A DNA stretch of 64,000 nt, from positions 682,001-746,000 of the forward strand of contig CALSNB010000001.1 in assembly GCA_943787605.1 (NCBI GenBank), given 5' to 3'. The notes beneath the pieces are model-generated. The model was not told where the DNA came from, searched no databases, and saw only the letters and a program-made list of their open reading frames with translations. This stretch comes from GCA-2697345 sp002697345. Lineage in GTDB: Bacteria; Pseudomonadota; Alphaproteobacteria; Rhodobacterales; Rhodobacteraceae. Below are positions 53,910 to 63,561 of the stretch, one piece after another (position 1 is the first letter of the stretch; the number at the start of each line of letters is the position of its first letter). Both the position numbers and the translations under genes were made by a program.

Positions 53910-54844
53910 ATAAAAACAAAGAGCTAACTCATTTGATAGAACAGTTTTTGAATGCTCAAGTTGCAGAATTTGATGCAGCTAAAAATACGATCCTAGCCTA
54001 TAAGCATGACATAGAGCATTACACAAATTGGTTAGCAAAGAAAAATTATAACTTTCTCAAGGTCCATCAAAACCAAATTAAGGAATACATTATTTATTGT
54101 TCTGATGTAGGGTTGGCCAGTTCTACGCGAGCTAGAAGGCTATCAGCACTCAAAAAGCTCTACAGCTTTTGTTATGATGAAGGTTGGTGTAAATTAAACC
54201 CTTCAATAAAAATTTCTGGTCCCAGAAAAGGAAAATCGCTTCCCAAAACTTTAACCACGGCTGAAGTCAGTAAACTCTTAGAAGTCTCTGCAAGTGTTGG
54301 TCGCACGTCCAATGACCGTAAACGAAATCACTGCATGATGCATTTACTTTATGCTACGGGAATGCGTGTTACCGAATTAGTAAGTCTTCCAGCCTCAGCA
54401 GTTAGAGGAGACCCCAATATGATTTTGATAAAAGGAAAAGGCAATAAAGAAAGAATGGTCCCGTTAACCCCTATCTCTCGGACTCTAATGGCTGAGTGGC
54501 TCGTAGTAAGAGATAAAATGGATGCTCTAATTAGAAAACAAAAAGGTTCAACCTCAAAGTTTTTATTTTTCTCAAATAGCATTAATGGCCACCTCACTCG
54601 CCATCGTTTTTATAAACTTGTAAAGGAAATAGCCTTAAGCTCAAATATTGACCCTAAGAAAGTAAGCCCCCATACTCTACGCCACGCCTTCGCCACCCAC
54701 CTTCTTGGTAATGGTGCTGACCTGAGAACTATCCAGACACTCCTAGGGCATACTGATATATCAACCACAGAGATATACACTCATGTACTTGATGAAAGGT
54801 TAAAGAGCTTAGTGTTTGATCACCATCCACTGTCAAAAATATAG
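53906..54844 (+). CDS. xerD: Tyrosine recombinase XerD
   Basis: Resolves chromosome dimers at the dif site with XerC. 312 residues. Seen: an N-terminal SAM-like domain (about 1-100) with ASSTRARRLSALKKLYSF, then catalytic Arg in LLYATGMRVTELVSL, Lys in IKGKGNKERMVPL, His/Arg in SPHTLRHAFATHLL, His in LLGHTDISTTEIY and nucleophile Tyr in the same stretch. Chromosomal housekeeping type, not a prophage integrase: no attachment site or phage genes are nearby. Confidence 0.93.
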   Translation: MNKNKELTHLIEQFLNAQVAEFDAAKNTILAYKHDIEHYTNWLAKKNYNFLKVHQNQIKEYIIYCSDVGLASSTRARRLSALKKLYSFCYDEGWCKLNPSIKISGPRKGKSLPKTLTTAEVSKLLEVSASVGRTSNDRKRNHCMMHLLYATGMRVTELVSLPASAVRGDPNMILIKGKGNKERMVPLTPISRTLMAEWLVVRDKMDALIRKQKGSTSKFLFFSNSINGHLTRHRFYKLVKEIALSSNIDPKKVSPHTLRHAFATHLLGNGADLRTIQTLLGHTDISTTEIYTHVLDERLKSLVFDHHPLSKI

Positions 54845-55005
54845 TAATTAGGTAATAGGAATAAAGTAGTTTTTAAACATTAAAGTAACATTTTATATTA
54901 CTATAAATCATGAGTCTGGTTTTCTTTGAAATTTTATAATAATGTAGCCAATTCCTTAATTAATTATTAAAACTTAGCAACTCAATAAAATGGACACTTA
55001 AAGTG

Positions 55006-56313
55006 ATGAACGTACTAGCAGCCTCGATTAACTCAAATATCCTGATTACTGGTAGCAGTATAATATTGCTCCTCTTCTTATCAGCATTTTTTTCTGGATC
55101 AGAAACAGCACTAACAGCGGCATCAAGGGCAAAGCTTAGATCAAGGGCTGACAAAGGAGAGCCTGGAGCAACTAGAGCGCTTAAAATCACTGAAGACAAC
55201 GAAAAACTTATAGGCTCAATATTACTAGGCAATAACCTAGTCAATATATTAGCAGCGGCCCTCGCTACAAAATTATTCACTGATATTTTTAAGGAATCGG
55301 GAGTGTTCTTAGCAACCGTGGTTATGACTCTTCTTGTTTTAGTATTTTCCGAAGTTCTTCCTAAGACTTACGCAATCACAAACCCTGAAAAAGCAGCTGC
55401 CAGAGTATCATCTCCAATAAATTTTTTCATTTTTTTAACTTCCCCATTAGTATCTGCCCTTCGTTGGGTTGTAAGGCAGTTGTTGAAACTATTTGGTGTT
55501 AAAATAGATCCTGACTCACAAATCTTATCTGTTCACGAAGAAATAGCAGGCACGCTTGAGTTGGGGCGACGTGAAGGAATTGTTGAAAAAGAACATCGGG
55601 ACCGGCTACTTGGGGCACTTGATTTAAACGAACGAAATGTTGAAGAAGTAATGTTACATCGCTCAGAAATTAAAATGATAGATGGAAGTGCACTTCCCGA
55701 AACAATAATTCGCCAGTGTTTGGAAAGCCCCCACTCAAGAATTCCAGTCTATAAAAATGAACCAGAGAATATAATCGGTGTCTTACATGTCAAAGATTTA
55801 TTAAGAACAATGGAGAAATATTTCAATTCTTCAAAAACTGAAAATAAGTCATTAAAAGGTTTTAATATAATTGATGTAATGAGAGAACCCTATTTTGTTC
55901 CCGAAACTACAACTCTTGACGATCAGATGAGACAGTTTCTAAAGTTACGAACTCATTTTGCGTTAGTTGTCGATGAATATGGAGGAATTCAAGGTCTGAT
56001 TACGCTTGAGGATATCTTGGAAGAAATCGTAGGGGAAATTACTGATGAGTTTGATGTAGAGGAAGTGCAAACTATTAAGCCGAATACTGATGGGAGTTAC
56101 ACAGTCGATGGATCTATGACAATCCGTGATTTCAATCGTATTTCTGAATGGAGTCTTCCAGACGAAGAAGCGAATACGCTGGCTGGAATACTTATACACG
56201 AAGCACAGTCCATACCATCAAAGGGGCAAGTTTTTTCATTTCTTGGATTTAGATTTGAAGTAATTCAAAAGCTGTCAAACCGATTGACCAAATTAAAAAT
56301 AGGTAGATTGTAA
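55006..56313 (+). CDS. CNNM/HlyC-CorC family membrane transporter-like protein
   Basis: 435 residues from ATG 55006. Seen: an N-terminal DUF21 membrane domain with about four segments (LLLFLSAFFSGSETALTAAS, ATVVMTLLVLVFSEVLPKTYA, and others), then two CBS domains (about 215-335, with LDDQMRQFLKLRTHFALVVD and YGGIQGLITLEDILEEIVGE) and a CorC/HlyC transporter-associated C-terminal domain (from about 345). Probably magnesium or cobalt transport, although the family is often called hemolysin. The TAATG overlap couples it to the next gene. Confidence 0.92.
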   Translation: MNVLAASINSNILITGSSIILLLFLSAFFSGSETALTAASRAKLRSRADKGEPGATRALKITEDNEKLIGSILLGNNLVNILAAALATKLFTDIFKESGVFLATVVMTLLVLVFSEVLPKTYAITNPEKAAARVSSPINFFIFLTSPLVSALRWVVRQLLKLFGVKIDPDSQILSVHEEIAGTLELGRREGIVEKEHRDRLLGALDLNERNVEEVMLHRSEIKMIDGSALPETIIRQCLESPHSRIPVYKNEPENIIGVLHVKDLLRTMEKYFNSSKTENKSLKGFNIIDVMREPYFVPETTTLDDQMRQFLKLRTHFALVVDEYGGIQGLITLEDILEEIVGEITDEFDVEEVQTIKPNTDGSYTVDGSMTIRDFNRISEWSLPDEEANTLAGILIHEAQSIPSKGQVFSFLGFRFEVIQKLSNRLTKLKIGRL

Positions 56314-57251
56314 TGCCTGAACAAATAATAATTGATACTGATCCAGGGCAAGACGATGCCGTTGCCATCCTCTTAGCACTGGCATCTCCCGATTGTATCA
56401 ATGTATTAGGAATTACTGCTGTCGCAGGGAATGTTCCCCTCGATTTAACTGTAAAAAATGCTCGAATAATCTGTGAATTAGCAAAAAAAACATCTATGCC
56501 TATTTATTCTGGATGCTCTAAACCTCTAAAAAGAGCTCTTGTAACTGCAGAGCATGTCCATGGAAAAACAGGTTTAGATGGTATCACCTTACCTGAGCCA
56601 AGCATGCCTATCCAGGAACTCCATGCTGTCGATTTTATAATAGATACCATAAAAAATAATCCGAGTGATAGCATAACCCTTTGCGCACTAGGACCATTAA
56701 CAAACGTTGCAATGGCGCTTCTCAAAGAGCCAAATATTGCTAAGCGAGTTAAACAGATCATCTTAATGGGTGGGGCGTACTTTGAAGTTGGAAACATAAC
56801 TCCAGCTGCTGAGTTTAATATTTTTGTAGACCCTGAGGCGGCAAAAATAGTATTCAATTCTGGTGTTAAAATAACTGTCCTCCCTTTAGACGTCACCCAT
56901 AAGGCTTTAATTTCCGAGGAACGGATAACGGCTTTTAAAGAAATTAACTCACCAGTAGGGGATGCAGTAGCAAAGTGGACAAATTTCTTCGAACGCTTTG
57001 ATAAAGAAAAATATGGTTCCAAAGGTGCTCCATTGCATGATCCGTGTGTAATAGCGTATCTGATAGAGCCAAATATTTTTGATGGAAGGTATGTGAATGT
57101 CGAAATCGAAACAGGCTCTGAGCTTACAAGGGGTATGACGGTCGCTGATTGGTGGAAAGTGACAGATAGAGAGCCAAATGCAATGTTTATAGGTGGATTG
57201 GATGCTGATCGTTTTTTCAATTTACTTGTCGACAGATTATCAAAACTATGA
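56313..57251 (+). CDS. Inosine-uridine preferring nucleoside hydrolase
   Basis: Splits nucleosides to base and ribose for salvage. 312 residues. Seen: the calcium-binding start IIDTDPGQDDAVAILLALAS, VHGKTGLDG, ALGPLTNVAMAL, MGGAYFEVGNITPAAEFNIF and PLHDPCVIAYL, which give the family's active site. Start shares the TAATG of the upstream stop and its stop overlaps selO by 4 bases, making a three-gene set. Base preference cannot be told from sequence. Confidence 0.94.
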   Translation: MPEQIIIDTDPGQDDAVAILLALASPDCINVLGITAVAGNVPLDLTVKNARIICELAKKTSMPIYSGCSKPLKRALVTAEHVHGKTGLDGITLPEPSMPIQELHAVDFIIDTIKNNPSDSITLCALGPLTNVAMALLKEPNIAKRVKQIILMGGAYFEVGNITPAAEFNIFVDPEAAKIVFNSGVKITVLPLDVTHKALISEERITAFKEINSPVGDAVAKWTNFFERFDKEKYGSKGAPLHDPCVIAYLIEPNIFDGRYVNVEIETGSELTRGMTVADWWKVTDREPNAMFIGGLDADRFFNLLVDRLSKL

Positions 57252-58681
57252 TTTCACCAAAATTCCATAATATGTACACTCAATTACCTGAAAGTTTTTT
57301 TTCGAGATCCATACCAACCCCTGTAAAAGCTCCGAGTGTTATTAATCAAAATGAAGAATTAGCCTTGGAGTTAGGGTTTGACCCTGAGTGGATATCTTCA
57401 CAAGAAGGTATAGCAATGTTTTCTGGAAATAGCTTACCTAAAGGAGCAGATCCGATAGCACAGGTTTATGCTGGTCACCAATTCGGAGGTTGGTCTCCAA
57501 GACTCGGTGATGGAAGAGCACATCTAATAGGGCAAGTGCAGGCAAAAGATGGAAGCAATTGGGACATTCAACTTAAGGGATCCGGACCAACACCCTACTC
57601 AAGGTCAGGCGATGGGCGAGCTTGGCTGGGACCTGTTCTAAGAGAGTACCTTATTAGCGAGGCGATGCATCACCTTAGTATTCCCACTACTCGTGCACTA
57701 GCTTCTGTTGTTACGGGTGAAACTGTATACCGCGAAAAGCCTCTTCCAGGGGCAATTTTAACTCGGGTTGCACCATCACTTATTAGGGTAGGAACTTTTG
57801 AATACTTTGCGTCAAAGAGGGACACCGAAAGCATTTCACAACTTTTAAAATATTCAATCTCTATTCACTTTCCAGAACTTGATTCTAAAGATGCAATCGG
57901 TTTTCTAGATGCCGTAATTTCAAAACAGGCTACACTAATTTCCAAGTGGATGGGGGTTGGTTTTATCCATGGCGTCATGAACACGGACAATACGCATATA
58001 GGAGGCATTACAATTGATTACGGACCATGTGCTTTTATGGATGATTATATCCCATCTAAAGTATTCTCTTCAATAGATGTTAACGGCCGGTATTCGTACG
58101 AAGAGCAACCAAAGGTCATAGTTTGGAACCTTGTAAGGTTAGCCATATCACTCCTACCTCTTATAGATAACAAAGAATCGGAAGCTATTAAAAAAGCAGA
58201 ACTCTCTTTAAGTAAATTTGATAAACTTTATCAGGACAATTTTCGAACCTTATTTTTAAAAAAAATAGGTATATCACATGAGATAAATGGAGATTTAGGG
58301 CTTCTTACTGAACTTCTAAATTCTATGACAAATTTTAAAGCAGATTTTACTCAAACTTTTATAGAGTTGAGCGCATTAAATCATAATTTTCAGATAGATC
58401 ATTCACAGAAATTTTTAAACGAGTGGAAAATAAAATGGGCGAATAGACTCGAGCAAGAAAAGGATCCTATTAAGGTTATGTCACAGACTAATCCAATGTT
58501 TATCCCACGCAATCACTTAATTGAGCACGCAATACAAAATGCCACCCTAGGAGATTATAAATTGTTTAATGATTTATTACTTGCAAGTAAAAACCCATTT
58601 AAAAAATCCTTGGATAACGAAGCACTTTACACCCCTCCAGAGTCTGGCAATCTTGTCTCGCAAACTTTCTGTGGTACATAA
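57248..58681 (+). CDS. selO: Protein adenylyltransferase SelO (YdiU family)
   Basis: Pseudokinase-fold enzyme that transfers AMP to Ser, Thr or Tyr of target proteins. 477 residues, close to other SelO proteins. Seen: VYAGHQFGGWSPRLGDGRAH, DIQLKGSGPTPYSRSGDGRA, FIHGVMNTDNTHIGGITIDY (active-site Asn and Asp) and GPCAFMDDY. The C-terminus carries one Cys (FCGT) rather than the Ser-Cys or Sec motif of other SelO proteins. ATGA overlap upstream; converges with the helicase across a hairpin. Confidence 0.94.
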   Translation: MISPKFHNMYTQLPESFFSRSIPTPVKAPSVINQNEELALELGFDPEWISSQEGIAMFSGNSLPKGADPIAQVYAGHQFGGWSPRLGDGRAHLIGQVQAKDGSNWDIQLKGSGPTPYSRSGDGRAWLGPVLREYLISEAMHHLSIPTTRALASVVTGETVYREKPLPGAILTRVAPSLIRVGTFEYFASKRDTESISQLLKYSISIHFPELDSKDAIGFLDAVISKQATLISKWMGVGFIHGVMNTDNTHIGGITIDYGPCAFMDDYIPSKVFSSIDVNGRYSYEEQPKVIVWNLVRLAISLLPLIDNKESEAIKKAELSLSKFDKLYQDNFRTLFLKKIGISHEINGDLGLLTELLNSMTNFKADFTQTFIELSALNHNFQIDHSQKFLNEWKIKWANRLEQEKDPIKVMSQTNPMFIPRNHLIEHAIQNATLGDYKLFNDLLLASKNPFKKSLDNEALYTPPESGNLVSQTFCGT

Positions 58682-58711
58682 AGTAAATATTTTTAATTAC
58701 TAATATTTACT
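58682..58711. terminator. Hairpin between convergent selO and helicase genes
   Basis: AGTAAATATT at 58682-58691 and AATATTTACT at 58702-58711 are exact complements with a 10-base loop, overlapping the helicase stop codon. It can serve both directions. Low GC and no long U-tract make it a moderate candidate. Confidence 0.55.
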
Positions 58712-59960
58712 GCGTTTTCTTTCTACTTGACTGACTTTTATTTCTTTTTGGACCTGAGCGTTTAAAATTCTTTTTAAATGTTTTTTTACCTTCTGGCTTT
58801 TTTGATTTTGATCCTTTTTCAGTCGATACAATCCAACGTATCCCACTTTCAACTGATATTTCTTGTTTCATTAACTTTTCAATCCCCTTAAGCATCGCCA
58901 TCTCATCCGATGCACATAAGGTGATTGCTGTGCCAGACTTACCTGCTCTTGCAGTACGTCCTATGCGGTGAATATAATTTTCAGGTACATTTGGTAAATC
59001 AAAATTATAAACAAACGAAACATCAGGTATATCAATTCCTCTTGCTGCGACATCCGTTGCTACTAACGTTTTAACCTTCCCATTCTTAAATAAAGAAAGG
59101 GCTCGATCTCTTTGGTTTTGACTTTTGTTTCCATGAATTGATGCAACGGATAATTTTTTTCGATCTAAAAACTTTAATAATTTCTCTGCGCCACTTTTTG
59201 TACGTACAAATACCAAGGCCAAACAGTCTTGATGTGCACTTAAGTGTTCGAGCAGAAAGTTGCTTTTCTCACTCTTAGCTATGAAACAAATTTTTTGAAC
59301 TACTTTATCTACAGTTTTACCAGAAACAGAAACCTGTACTTTGCGAGGGTTTTTTAAAAAAGCCGCTGCAAGTTGTTCCATTAAAGCAGGCATTGTGGCT
59401 GAAAACAAGAGAGTCTGCCTTTCTGACGTAATCAATTTAGAAATTTGTTCCAATGGCTTTATGAAACCCATATCGAGCATTTGGTCTGCCTCATCTAGGA
59501 CCAGGTATGATGTTTTGCTTAATGTCAGAGAACCCTGCCCAAGTAAGTCAATAAGTCTTCCAGGAGTGGCAACAAGAATGTCTGAGCCTCTTGCAAGTCG
59601 CTCTTTTTGTGGGTTTATTGACAAACCTCCTACCACCATATTAATTTTTAAATGGCCGTCACCTTGAAAACTTTTTAATGCATCTGTTATTTGTTTGGCT
59701 AGTTCTCTGGTTGGAGCAAGTATTAGTGACTTAACCTCTTTACTCTTTGGAGCGGAACCTTCTTTTGCAAGGTTTTGTATAAGAGGAAGACCAAAAGCTG
59801 CAGTTTTCCCTGTACCTGTCTGAGCCAACCCAAGTACGTCACGACCCTGTAAAATTATTGGTATAGCCTCTAATTGAATGGGTGTTGGATTTAGAATACC
59901 ATTTACTTCTAACTTTTTTGCTAGCTTTTGTGTAATTCCCAAAGCTTCAAATTTATTCAA
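58707..59960 (-). CDS. DEAD-box ATP-dependent RNA helicase (RhlE-like)
   Basis: RNA remodelling in ribosome assembly or RNA decay. 417 residues. Seen: the Q motif (FEALGITQKLAKKL, PTPIQLEAIP), Walker A AQTGTGKTAAFGLPL, LAPTRELAKQI, VLDEADQMLDMGF, SAT in LLFSATMPAL, then the second domain with VFVRTKSGAEKLL, ATDVAARGIDIPDV and HRIGRTARAGKSG. A basic tail (about 380-417, Lys-, Arg- and Ser-rich) fits RNA binding. Well-formed and complete. Confidence 0.94.
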   Translation of the reverse strand: MNKFEALGITQKLAKKLEVNGILNPTPIQLEAIPIILQGRDVLGLAQTGTGKTAAFGLPLIQNLAKEGSAPKSKEVKSLILAPTRELAKQITDALKSFQGDGHLKINMVVGGLSINPQKERLARGSDILVATPGRLIDLLGQGSLTLSKTSYLVLDEADQMLDMGFIKPLEQISKLITSERQTLLFSATMPALMEQLAAAFLKNPRKVQVSVSGKTVDKVVQKICFIAKSEKSNFLLEHLSAHQDCLALVFVRTKSGAEKLLKFLDRKKLSVASIHGNKSQNQRDRALSLFKNGKVKTLVATDVAARGIDIPDVSFVYNFDLPNVPENYIHRIGRTARAGKSGTAITLCASDEMAMLKGIEKLMKQEISVESGIRWIVSTEKGSKSKKPEGKKTFKKNFKRSGPKRNKSQSSRKKTQ

Positions 59961-60339
59961 ATGATATCCTTCTCAAAATCATTATTAGTAAAGTCCCAAG
60001 TAGCATTTAAAAAACAAATTACTAAGTGTATCAAAGAATAAAAAATTAATTAAATACAAATAAAAAAATTCATAAACTCTGGCACAAGTTATTAAGGCTC
60101 AATTGAGCCTTTATCTGCTACAAGTCAAGAATGATTATTAATAGACTATTAAAACTTTAACACTCTCAGTAGAAATATATTTTTAATACTAGTTCTTGTT
60201 TGTTAAGCCTCTTTTTGATTAAAGGTACGTTATGAATCATCTACCTCGAAACTCTAAAAGTTATTTATTTCTAATCAAAACCTTTTATTAAGACTGCATC
60301 AAAGCATATTTATTAACATCAATTTATAAAGGTTCCAAA
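59961..60339 (+). other. Intergenic region upstream of eno
   Basis: 379 bases without a coding frame. It contains an 18-base perfect palindrome at 60094-60111 (arms AAGGCTCAA/TTGAGCCTT) with no loop, which could be a terminator stem or a protein site. The region is otherwise AT-rich. The eno ribosome-binding site AAAGG precedes ATG 60340. No promoter was assigned with confidence. Confidence 0.5.
60094..60111. repeat. Perfect 18-base palindrome upstream of eno
   Basis: AAGGCTCAATTGAGCCTT is its own reverse complement. As RNA it could form only a small hairpin because the centre has no loop, so a dimeric DNA-binding protein site is plausible. It lies 229 bases before eno and 133 bases before the helicase start. 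Confidence 0.35.
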
Positions 60340-60382
60340 ATGACTATCATAAAGAATTCCAAAATAACTATCATAAAGAATG
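60335..60382 (+). repeat. 24-base tandem duplication at the eno start
   Basis: Two copies of ccaaaatgactatcataaag plus four more bases (60335-60358 and 60359-60382) with two differences. The ATG of the first copy is the eno start. The equivalent triplet in the second copy is ATA. The result is a protein beginning MTIIKNSKITIIKN, eight residues longer than if the second copy were the start. Confidence 0.85.
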
Positions 60383-61644
60383 TTAAGGGAAGGCAGATAA
60401 TAGATAGCCGCGGAAATCCTACAATTGAAGTTGATGTTATTTTAGAGGATGGGTCAATGGGGCGTGCGGCAGTCCCTTCAGGTGCATCAACTGGAGCATA
60501 CGAAGCCATCGAAAGACGTGACAATGACCTAAAAAAATATAAGGGAAAGGGTGTTCAACTTGCAGTAAACTCGGTTAACTCAGAGATAAGAGAGCAATTA
60601 ATTGGGGCAGACGCCTGCAACCAGGTTAGCATTGATAAAGCACTGATAACACTGGATGGAACCGAAAATAAAGGTCGTTTGGGCGCAAATGCGATCTTAG
60701 GGGTATCTCTTGCTACTGCTCGTGCAGCCTCACTAGCGTTAAGGGAGCCACTTTATAAGTACATCGGTGGCTCTGAAGCTGTAACTCTTCCCGTACCAAT
60801 GATGAATATTATAAATGGTGGTGAACATGCAGACAACAAAATTGATATACAAGAGTTCATGATTATGCCAACTTCTGCCTCAAACATATCTGAAGCAATA
60901 AGAATGGGATGTGAAATTTTTCATACATTAAAGTCCGAGTTGACCTATGTCGGCCTTTCAACTGGGATAGGTGATGAAGGTGGGTTTGCTCCAGACTTAT
61001 CTTCTACAAGAGATGCAATTGAGTTTATTATAAAGGCAATCGAGAAAACCGGGTATATTCCTGGAAAGGAAATCTTTCTAGCGTTAGATTGTGCGGCAAC
61101 TGAATACTACAAAAACAACAAGTATATAATTTCTGGCGAAGGGAAAAAGTTAACAAGTGACGAAAACGTGGAGTACCTAAAGTCCCTGGTCGCTGACTAT
61201 CCTATTGCAAGTATCGAGGATGGTTGCTCAGAAGACGATTGGGATGGATGGAAAACTCTTACCGATGAATTAGGGAACACCGTGCAACTTGTTGGTGACG
61301 ACTTATTCGTAACTAATAAATCTAGATTAAAACTTGGTATAGATAGGGGTTGTGCAAACTCAATGTTAGTAAAATTAAATCAAATAGGAACACTCACGGA
61401 AACATTAGAGGCGGTAGAAACTGCAAAATTAGCCGGCTACACTAACATACTAAGTCACAGATCTGGTGAAACAGAGGATACCACTATTGCTGATCTCGCT
61501 GTGGCAACAAATTGTGGACAAATTAAGACAGGGTCTCTCGCAAGAAGTGATAGGTTAGCAAAGTATAATCAGCTTATACGGATTGAAGAAGAGCTTGGCT
61601 CATTAGGAAAATATGCTGGAAATAAAATATTAAAAAATCAGTAA
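60340..61644 (+). CDS. eno: Enolase
   Basis: Glycolytic 2-phosphoglycerate dehydratase, also part of the RNA degradosome in some bacteria. 434 residues, slightly longer than usual because of a 24-base duplication at its start. Seen: VKGRQIIDSRGNPTIEVDV, PSGASTGAYEA, GANAILGVSLATARA, NIINGGEHADNKIDIQEFMI, LALDCAATEYY, SIEDGCSEDDWDGW and LSHRSGETEDTTIADLAVA. All catalytic and magnesium-binding stretches appear intact. An AAAGG site lies before ATG. Confidence 0.97.
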   Translation: MTIIKNSKITIIKNVKGRQIIDSRGNPTIEVDVILEDGSMGRAAVPSGASTGAYEAIERRDNDLKKYKGKGVQLAVNSVNSEIREQLIGADACNQVSIDKALITLDGTENKGRLGANAILGVSLATARAASLALREPLYKYIGGSEAVTLPVPMMNIINGGEHADNKIDIQEFMIMPTSASNISEAIRMGCEIFHTLKSELTYVGLSTGIGDEGGFAPDLSSTRDAIEFIIKAIEKTGYIPGKEIFLALDCAATEYYKNNKYIISGEGKKLTSDENVEYLKSLVADYPIASIEDGCSEDDWDGWKTLTDELGNTVQLVGDDLFVTNKSRLKLGIDRGCANSMLVKLNQIGTLTETLEAVETAKLAGYTNILSHRSGETEDTTIADLAVATNCGQIKTGSLARSDRLAKYNQLIRIEEELGSLGKYAGNKILKNQ

Positions 61645-61733
61645 ATTTAATCTCGTTTTTTCTTATAATAGCGTTTATATACGATAACTTAATTATACAC
61701 ACTTAATCGTGAAAGAATTAGTGGGACCTTAAA

Positions 61734-62987
61734 ATGAATTATAATCCTAAATCAGAATTTTTAAAAATTATGTTGGAAAGAGGGTTTTTAGCGGATTGCA
61801 CTAATTATGAACGCATGGATATTTCTCTATTATCAGGTGTTGTACCAGGTTATATTGGGTTCGACGCAACCGCCTCTTCGTTGCATGTTGGGTCGTTAAT
61901 GCAAATAATGATGCTCAGGTGGTTACAAAAGACAGGTCACCAACCTATAGTTTTAATGGGGGGAGGCACTACAAAAGTCGGTGATCCAAGTTTTCGCGCT
62001 GACGAACGTCCTTTACTTACACCTGAAAAAATTAATGAGAACATTGATGGTATAAAAAGTGTGTTCCAAAACTACGTCACCTTTAATCAAACTAACAGCA
62101 CCGCCATAATGGTCAATAATGCAGAATGGCTTGATAATTTAAATTATTTAGATTTTCTTAGAGACATAGGCCGACACTTTTCGGTTAATAGAATGTTAAG
62201 TTTTGAATCTGTTAAATCTCGATTAGATAGAGAACAATCTTTAAGTTTTTTAGAATTTAACTATATGATCCTTCAGGCATATGATTTCATGGAATTACAT
62301 AACCGTTACGGATGTTTACTCCAAATGGGTGGCTCTGATCAGTGGGGTAATATTGTAAATGGGATAGATCTAACCAGGCGGACCCTTAATGCTGAAGTAT
62401 TTGGAATTACATCTCCCCTATTAGAAACTTCAGACGGAAAAAAAATGGGTAAGTCACAAGATGGAGCAATTTGGTTAGATAAAGATTTAGTTTCTAGTTA
62501 TCAGTTTTGGCAGTTTTGGCGAAACACATCTGACGCAGATGTCGGAAGATTCCTAAAGTTATACACCGAACTTCCACTAGCTGAATGTAATAAATTAGAA
62601 AGCTTACGTGGAGCAGAGATTAATGAAGCAAAAATAACTTTAGCAAATGAGGTTACTAAATTACTTCATGGTGAAACAGCTTCATTAACAGCCCAAAAGA
62701 CTTCAAGAGACGTCTTTGAGCGAGGCGGCTCTGGAGATCAGTTACCTACTCTTGAGCTCGCTCTAGAAGAAGCGTCTGGTGGAATTTCTATTGTGCAACT
62801 AATTGTAAGAACAGGTCTTGCAAGTTCCGGTAAAGAAGCAAAGAGGCTAATATCTGAAAGTGGTGCAAAAATGAATGATAAGGTTATAAGTAATCACGCA
62901 ATTGTAATTACACATGAAGACTTATTAGAAGACATTAAGCTTAGTGCAGGCAAAAAACGTCACGCATTAGTTAAGTTAATGAACTAA
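61734..62987 (+). CDS. tyrS: Tyrosyl-tRNA synthetase
   Basis: Charges tRNA-Tyr. 417 residues. Seen: GYIGFDATASSLHVGSLMQI with the HIGH-type HVGS, GGGTTKVGDPSFR, FMELHNRYGCLLQMGGSDQW, the KMSKS-type KKMGKSQDGAIW, and an S4 RNA-binding domain at the C-terminus (VRTGLASSGKEAKRLISESG). Follows eno after 89 bases. Ends 25 bases before the convergent cyclophilin gene; no clear terminator was seen there. Confidence 0.96.
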   Translation: MNYNPKSEFLKIMLERGFLADCTNYERMDISLLSGVVPGYIGFDATASSLHVGSLMQIMMLRWLQKTGHQPIVLMGGGTTKVGDPSFRADERPLLTPEKINENIDGIKSVFQNYVTFNQTNSTAIMVNNAEWLDNLNYLDFLRDIGRHFSVNRMLSFESVKSRLDREQSLSFLEFNYMILQAYDFMELHNRYGCLLQMGGSDQWGNIVNGIDLTRRTLNAEVFGITSPLLETSDGKKMGKSQDGAIWLDKDLVSSYQFWQFWRNTSDADVGRFLKLYTELPLAECNKLESLRGAEINEAKITLANEVTKLLHGETASLTAQKTSRDVFERGGSGDQLPTLELALEEASGGISIVQLIVRTGLASSGKEAKRLISESGAKMNDKVISNHAIVITHEDLLEDIKLSAGKKRHALVKLMN

Positions 62988-63012
62988 TGTAATTAAAATA
63001 AAGTGAATAGAA

Positions 63013-63561
63013 TTACTTGAAGCTCGATACGTTTTCCATAAAGTCAGGATCACCCGAAATTGAACCACTTTGTCCGTCACCTTTTTTAATCATATCAAGT
63101 ACGTCTAAACCTTTAACTACCTTACCTATGACAGTATATTGGCCATTTAGAAAACTTCCTTCACTGAACATAATGAAAAATTGACTATTTGCCGAATTAG
63201 GATCTTGAGCCCTAGCCATTCCCACGATACCTCTATCATAGTTAATATCTGAAAATTCAGCTTTTAAATCAGGCAAGTCAGATCCTCCCATACCAGCCCT
63301 TTTAAGGTCGCCTGATATATTCCCATACTGAACATCACCGGTTTGGGCCATAAACCCGTCAATAACTCTATGAAAGGCTATCCCATTATATGAACCATCA
63401 TCTACTAATGTAATGATCTGTTTGACATGCTGTGGAGCTGTGTCTTCGAAAAGATCAATTGTAATTTCACCTGAAGCCTGTCCCTTAACACTAATAACAA
63501 TACCTGAAGCAAATACCGGGCTAGAGTAAAATATCAATATTATTAGTAGAGCTCTAAGCAT
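63013..63561 (-). CDS. ppiA: Exported cyclophilin-type peptidyl-prolyl cis-trans isomerase
   Basis: Periplasmic proline isomerase. 182 residues from ATG 63561 (TTG 63570 also in frame), with a signal peptide (MLRALLIILIFYSSPVFAS). Seen: YNGIAFHRVIDGFMAQTGDV, the Arg/Phe active-site pair of the family, MARAQDPNSANSQFFIMFSE and FLNGQYTVIGKVVKG. The start overlaps the stop of the next cyclophilin by 8 bases, so the two are coupled. Confidence 0.93.
   Translation of the reverse strand: MLRALLIILIFYSSPVFASGIVISVKGQASGEITIDLFEDTAPQHVKQIITLVDDGSYNGIAFHRVIDGFMAQTGDVQYGNISGDLKRAGMGGSDLPDLKAEFSDINYDRGIVGMARAQDPNSANSQFFIMFSEGSFLNGQYTVIGKVVKGLDVLDMIKKGDGQSGSISGDPDFMENVSSFK

Noticed and set aside
53906..54844. 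Tyrosine recombinase as sign of an integrated element
   Set aside because: Sequence and coupling to housekeeping neighbours fit XerD. No attachment repeats, phage or plasmid genes and no adjacent tRNA were seen.
56504..57220. 238-codon open frame on the minus strand inside the nucleoside hydrolase gene
   Set aside because: The plus-strand gene has all its family motifs; the antisense frame matches nothing recognisable.
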